Shown piece by piece: positions 58,772 through 64,000 of a DNA stretch of 64,000 nucleotides; position 1 is the first letter of the stretch, and each line of letters opens with the position of its first letter. A program made the translations under genes and the position numbers. Source of the stretch: Atopsyche davidsoni (Eukaryota > Arthropoda > Insecta > Trichoptera > Hydrobiosidae); NCBI GenBank assembly GCA_022113835.1, contig JAILWY010000019.1, positions 5,914,001 to 5,978,000 of the forward strand, given 5' to 3'. The notes beneath the pieces are model-generated. The model made no database searches. It was not told the origin of the DNA and was given only the letters and a program-made list of their open reading frames with translations.

Positions 58772-58990
58772 TTTTTTTTTTTTTTTTTGTGGCATTTGCA
58801 CCCCGCACCCAGGATCTCGTTTGAGAACTTCACTGAGTTGCGGGAGTGTATCCTTTATTCGGGGCCTCTCTGAAGGCACATATAATAAAGATATAGAACA
58901 CGTTGACATGTACAAAAAAACTCTGCATCCATGTCCTTCAAGGACTTTCCGCTATTCCGCCTCCGCGGCGTGCTGCTTGCCTCGTCTTGT
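58772..58990 (-). repeat. A-tailed retrocopy segment, copy 4
   Basis: T-run at 58,772-58,788 then GTGGCATTTGCACCCCGCAC; more diverged than copies 1 and 2. Confidence 0.6.
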
Positions 58991-59292
58991 TTTTTATCGA
59001 CCGAATGTGGATATAAAAGTAAAATTGGTACTTGTGTCAAGCTGACATAAACTGGAAATTTCTAAGAAGCATCAAAATTAGTTTTTTTGATCAATGTTTG
59101 GCTTCAGATAAGTCAGATTTAACTGTAAATCTCCTCGCACGGTGATTTTGAATAGATTTCCAATTTTTTTTTTTTTTTTTCTCGAGGTAGGAAGATGGAA
59201 TAGCTATCGAAAACCTTCCTGCGATAGCCCATAATGCAGGATAAAAAGTAGGTATGTCTCTCTGAAGTTTCATTAGTGCTTATTCCGATCAG

Positions 59293-59650
59293 TTGGATTT
59301 ATAATGCGGCACTTTGACACGTCTTACGTTGATAAGAACCTGTTGTAGATTTAGGCAATGTCCCTTTCGTATTTGTTTCTTCTTTCGGTTGTTTACAAGC
59401 TTCTCGAAAATCAGCGGCAAGTTCTACAGCTAACTGGAGTGAAAAATCTTGTCTCGAGACGTTTTCTCCTGTCGTTTGCTTGTACAAAGACAGGCATTTA
59501 TGCCAGCTAAATCAAGGATATTGAAAAATACTTGGAGAGGCCACCTGCAAGACTTTGTGGTATATTTCCTCGCCACCCATGATGTAAAGCATTGCAGAAT
59601 CGACAGGTCACATTCATTAATCCACAATGTGTGCAGTAATATTTTCTGGG
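59293..59650 (-). pseudogene. piggyBac transposase C-terminal fragment, copy 4
   Basis: WVARKYTTKSCRWPLQ and SRQDFSLQLA variants; same internal shift. The most diverged of the four copies. Confidence 0.75.
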
Positions 59651-59664
59651 TATATGCCTTGTCG

Positions 59665-59986
59665 ATAGTTATGGTAAAAAGCGGACACATTGGAAACTGT
59701 AATCGGTTCAAATCACAGTAATTTGTGTTGTCAGCACATCTTCTCCTTTACATTTGCCGCTGATTACTGTGGCTTCGATTAACTTCAGCGATAGTTTTTT
59801 TAACAGCAAGTTTTGTTCCGTTGCACAATTTAGGTCGATCTAAGTTACAAATGAGCAACTATGGTAAACCAACTTTTAAAGTTAAGATGTGAGGTGGCAT
59901 GCCAGAGATATGACGCACTGTTTTACAGAAGAATGTTTCTCGCATCCTCTCAGCGTTTTCTTTTATGAATTCGATTTGAACATAAA
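59665..59986 (-). pseudogene. Helitron helicase C-terminal fragment, copy 5
   Basis: NRLQFPMCPLFTITIDKAY open with the piggyBac piece (93-codon frame 59,430-59,711). The distal part has KTVRHISGMPPHILTLKVG. Shares CGGTTCAAATCACAG with copy 1 at 52.2 kb, linking the two array ends. Confidence 0.65.
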
Positions 59987-60130
59987 TATTGGCAACCGTA
60001 CTGAAACCCCTTTCCTCGAGGTAGGAAGATGGAGAAGCTAACAAAAACCTTCTGGCGATAGTCCATAATGCAGGATAATAAGTAGGTATGTCTCTCTGAA
60101 GCTTCATTAATGCTTATTCCGATCAGTTCT

Positions 60131-62847
60131 TCTTGTAGTATGACTCCGATTATTCCATGTCACTGTATGGATTTATGCAAATCTTTTTGAATTACGTTTG
60201 CTGTGCGTAGATGGTGCTATTTTTTAGGAGGCATTTTGAGTTATTAATGTGATTTATAATTTCTAACGCAATGTCGATAAAAAAATAAAATTGGTACTTA
60301 TGTCAAGCTGACAAAACTGTTTTTTTGTAAAAATTCCAAATTTGAAATTCTCGCGGTGAACAACAGAATCCTATAATTCGTACATATTGAAACTCGCTAA
60401 AGCATATTTTATTGTTTTATTCAATTAGTTTATGAATGAAAATATTATCCTATCGTCTTGAATTATTACAGAAGGGTGGAGCATGGAAGTGGACGAGCGT
60501 AGAACAACTTGCGTTTGATATGGTTAAAAATTTATTTTTGAATGCGGTAATGTTTTATCACTGTGATCCTAGAAAGACAATTAAGCATTACATTTGAATT
60601 TGATTTGATTTACATAATCATTTATTTGAAGATTCATTTCAATGTCTGTCATCCTCATTTATAAGTTTTGGGTCTACGTTAGCACTGTGTGACAAAAGGA
60701 AACTGCTGAGTATATAAGTTTTTATGGGGCTTCAAACACGTTTCATAGTTTGCGCCCTTTATTATCCTCAATATCCAATTATGACAAATTTAAAAAATAT
60801 AACTTAATTTATAATTGTGTTTTGGCATCACCAGTTTTCATGTTCATTTGAGTTCCATTTCCCATCCTTTACTCATTTACTAGCCCTTCCTCACTTTCCT
60901 TTTGTTTAAATCTACAATTTATCTTATTCTCTAATAGATTTTTCTCATACTGTATCTCCTCTTGCATTAACATTAATAAAACCATGAATTATAAATAGCA
61001 TAAGTATTAAGATATGTTATAATGTATATTATTATAAACATTTTATGTAATAGTGTATAATTAAATAAATGTTTTTTCAATAAGCCAATTGTATTTCTTT
61101 ACATCTTTATCCTTTATTTGAGTATTTCAATTGAAATTAAAAATCTTCAAGCATTGTTGCCAGCCCGTGAACTCAGAATCTCACAATGAGTCTGACTTTT
61201 GACTAAGATTTCCATGGTAGTTGAGCTATCAATATTTTTGTTTTGCATCATTTCTACATCGCTTGTAAATCATGGATAATGTGTGTTTTTTCGGAATGAT
61301 ACTAAATCTTTACAGTAAGCTAAATTTATCTTAAAATCCCGCCGTTTTTTGGTCACAACTATTTCAGTCTACAAGTTATGGTGAGTATTTTCGTTATGTT
61401 CATTAAAGATACATTATTTAGTTGGGGAATGTATGGAGATTTTTATCCAGTTGTTTTTTTACTGTATCACATTACTATCCATAATTACAAAGATCATGAG
61501 GGTAAATGTGCAAGAAAATGTTCCTGAGTAATGGAGAGATACCATACTTAATGAATTAGCGATTGGAGCTGACACGCGGTCCGGAAATTAAACTATGGTT
61601 TTAAGGAATTGGCAGCTAGCACGTGAGTTAGAGCTAAGCAAATGTTGATCTTCAGATCAATGCGAGGGAGAGGATTCTTTACTCCGAGATTCCGAACACA
61701 AAATAGCCCGGATAAGTAAACAGATAATAATGGTTCCATTCAACATTTATGATCAGTTTGATAATGCCTATGTGAAAAGTTGGCGAAAGTGGTCACCAAT
61801 AAAAATTGACACGTGGAAAAATCACTATCTGTGATCATCTTAGTGTGATCCATTTTTGATGTAATTAAAAGGATTTATAAAAAATAGTTCTCAGATTTGA
61901 ATAAGGATAATTGAATGCATATTTGAATTCATTCAGTGAATTATTATTTCTTATTGTTTTAATGAACCCAGTTGCCTATGTTTCCAAAATTACACATCCA
62001 TGTCGCGAAGAAAGAACAAAAGACTACTCAGATGAGGAGTGCAAGAATCCCCACCGGGTAGATTGTGGGGCTTACAATATTTGGCTTAGGTGATGGTGTA
62101 CATGTGTTTTTCGGCTAGTTGTAGCGAGTTTGTATAGCCCTGGTACTGATGCCCACTACAAGTGTTCAAAAAATCTCATCCATTTCTTAATAGCTTTATT
62201 CAGACAAAGAATATATATTTTAACAAGGCTAGATGTTTTAAATAATAAGTAAGTAAATAATAAATAAGTTAGATGATTAAATGTCGCAGCCGAGAGTAGC
62301 GCCTAGGCAAGATTTTTCAAAATTCTGAAATATACGTAATAATACTTTTGAACATCAGACTGTAGTCTCCTCTGTCAATTATTTTCTGGGTTGCATCACT
62401 CAAGCTAATAGACCCTAACAACATAAAATACAATGTACTTAGTATGACATTTGTTTCTGGCGTGCTCAATGCCAAATGCTTGCCAGTTTGTTTCAAATGC
62501 GACGATTTCAAGGGAATTAGACTGGAGCAAAGAGAAGTTTGTGTTGCCGATTTTGGTGGTCTTCTCAAGTGTTACATCTCGAGCGTAATGATGGCCTCGA
62601 CGCTGCTAGCGTCCATGAATCGTTCTGCCCGTCTACCATCGCATGTATCGTGAAATATATGCAATCGTCATTTTGAACATTGCACAGTCATCTCCTTCGT
62701 AAGTTATTTTCTCTGTTCAAATATTTTGTCAAAATAAAAGAGATGTTTTTATTTACAAGAAATTTAGAAAAAAGAAGAAAGAATTTTAACCAACTCGATG
62801 AACCCCCGAAGAGTTGAAATTAAGTTTTTGACTGTGGGAGATGCTCA
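60131..62847. other. AT-rich right part of the compound
   Basis: Holds repeats of 48.3 and 44.7 kb sequences (60,540-60,760) and a foldback-family fragment (TTTGATAATGCC, GTGGAAAAATCAC at 61,757-61,830). Frames at 62,317-62,568 (minus) and 62,444-62,653 (plus) overlap each other and match no family. 60,760-61,750 shows nothing recognisable. Confidence 0.5.
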
Positions 62848-64000
62848 TTCATTTTACTTCTATAACTCATTAACGCGTAGTGAAAACTAAATGAATCGCC
62901 ATCAGGGTGCCCTACCTGTACACAGGTAGCGATTGGGTTCGAAAACATTGCCCCATTTAGTTTGGTTTCTCTTAAAATAGGGTGACCACCATTGCCGACT
63001 GACTCCGATTGCCTACATATCTCCATAGCTAAATATCCAATTTATTGAATCATCTTTTGAATTTTTTTAATATGAGTCGTATTGAAAATGTAATTTCTAT
63101 TATTTTTATTATTTTTTATAGGTTTATGTCATGTTCTAAAATGAAAGGGTGTAATTTTATGTCTAGACATTGGGGCTACTTCTAAAAGCATGTGGGGGGA
63201 AATAAAAATAATTAAAAAATAAAAATAATAAAAAATAAAAAAATAATTAAAAAATAATAACACTGATTTAAAAAAAGTTGGTTAGAACAAAGCTTTTTCA
63301 TATTGATTGATATTTTGCATATTTGAAAAGTATTCTTAGAAATAGAAAAAAAAATGTAATGCAATGTTGCATGATTTAAAATATAATTTTGTTTTTGCAT
63401 GCTGACATCGATATATTGAGGTACTGGCTGCGTGCGCCGTTTTCCGTTACGCCGATGCGTCGTTTCCGTAAGCAATGCTCGGTGTTGGCGCCATGTCGCG
63501 TGGAGCGTTCGCATGGCTGAGAGAAGGTGCACAGCTCTGTGTAGTTAATCTTGGTTGAACATCCACTCGATGACTTACTTCGAGATATCAATTCAAATAG
63601 CACAATGTGTCAATATTAGTGAGTGAGTGAGTGGCATAACACGAAGAAATGGCCCAGTTAACCTTGTATGCTTGCATTTGCGTGTTGGTAAACAAGTCCC
63701 GTTAAGGTAAACATTTGAATTTACATCAGGAAATTAAAAAAAAAAAAAACCTTACATCTTCATGGATGTTGATTGAACCAAGTAATCATTTTTCGTTTTT
63801 GTGATATTTTCAGACGCAATTTTGATGTTCATTCCGGTCGGTGAAATACGGAAACCGGACAAAATGGTCGATCGCCAAAAAAATCACGCGTATATTAAAA
63901 TGAAGTTCGTGAAATTTAGAAGATACGATAGCCCCAAACGTACTCTCGGCATCCTAGAGCAAATGTGATGTCTTGATCCAAATGTACGCCTCGTGATGTA
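62848..64000. repeat. Direct repeat copy 2, cut by window end
   Basis: Same orientation as 42,943-44,095 at an offset of about 19.9 kb, still matching at the last base of the window, so the true repeat is longer than 1.15 kb. Small differences are listed with copy 1. Confidence 0.9.

Larger units (their letters stand above)
56601..59160 (-). repeat. Array unit 3 (longer)
   Basis: Starts like the other units (hAT end piece 56,716-56,815, piggyBac 56,835-57,190, Helitron helicase 57,205-57,530, hAT spacer 57,575-57,725). It then contains a longer Helitron N region (57,735-58,330), the ATTCGTTAGTG segment (58,370-58,625) and a retrocopy. Distance from its piggyBac piece to the next is 2,458 bp. 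Confidence 0.85.
52166..60130 (-). repeat. Tandem array of a three-transposon chimeric unit
   Basis: About 8 kb in which the same chain of fragments recurs head-to-tail. Minus-strand order: hAT C-terminal dimerisation piece (LQRDIPTFYPALW... SPSSYLEERGFST), Helitron helicase C-terminal piece (SGMPPHILTLKVG ... NRLQFPMCPLFTITIDKAY), then directly the piggyBac C-terminal piece (WVARKYTTESCRW, VFFNILDLAGINA, YKQTTGENVSRQDFLLQLA), then hAT again. Between some units lies a spacer of Helitron N-part, hAT pieces and retrocopy segments. The same one-base shift inside the piggyBac piece in all copies shows they descend from one already dead chimera. Confidence 0.85.
59161..60130 (-). repeat. Array unit 4 (terminal)
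   Basis: Starts after a T-run, with hAT piece, piggyBac piece (59,293-59,650), Helitron helicase piece (59,665-59,986) and a full hAT C-terminal piece (59,987-60,107). Beyond 60,130 the array order ends with CAGTTCTTCTTGTAGTATG, also found at 48,245, so the array ends at similar sequence on both sides. Confidence 0.8.

Noticed and set aside
1..64000. CRISPR arrays, bacterial operons, rRNA genes
   Set aside because: No spaced short repeats with unique spacers, no rRNA-like sequence; introns and transposons show a eukaryotic genome.

Overview
The window looks like a piece of an AT-rich arthropod genome, most likely an insect and possibly a lepidopteran. The evidence is short GT-AG introns, insect-type transposons (Helitron, piggyBac, hAT, BEL/Pao, RTE-like LINE remnants, tRNA-derived SINEs) and a single recognisable host gene. 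The species cannot be fixed from sequence alone.

The host gene is on the minus strand. It is an off-track/PTK7-family receptor pseudokinase. I could read 23 exons between 34,370 and 6,412 with matching splice phases, plus a candidate first coding exon at 41,089-41,137. The joined reading frame is 3,594 nt (1,197 residues). It encodes a short signal peptide, seven Ig domains, one transmembrane helix, an acidic juxtamembrane linker and a kinase-like domain in which the DFG position reads Leu-Pro-Ala. Ig5 carries about 85 extra residues between its B-strand cysteine and C-strand tryptophan. The two 5' introns are large (18.3 kb and 6.7 kb). They hold several GC-rich patches, MITEs, SINE pieces, LINE remnants and two tandem repeats.

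Layout: 262-1,602 is an old, complete imperfect palindrome (foldback element). 1,603-6,411 is AT-rich 3' flank. 6,412-15,724 is the compact exon-dense part of the gene. 15,725-33,979 is a giant intron with MITEs and tandem repeats. 33,980-34,370 is Ig1. 34,371-41,088 is intron 1. About 41,089-41,260 is the candidate first exon and promoter. From about 42,943 to the window end is a transposon compound about 20 kb long.

The compound is bracketed by direct copies of a segment of at least 1.15 kb (42,943-44,095 and 62,848-64,000, the second cut by the window edge). Inside it are a decayed hAT transposase, broken Helitron pieces, an LTR-less BEL/Pao body (48,830-52,165), and a tandem array at 52.2-60.1 kb. 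The array unit joins the ends of three unrelated transposons: hAT dimerisation region, Helitron helicase C-terminus and piggyBac transposase C-terminus. Two successive units are nearly identical with an exact 1,889-bp period. All transposon genes seen are broken. The compound is the least ordinary structure in the window; the Ig5 insertion and the hammerhead-like RNA motif in a MITE (33,672-33,720) are the next most interesting items.
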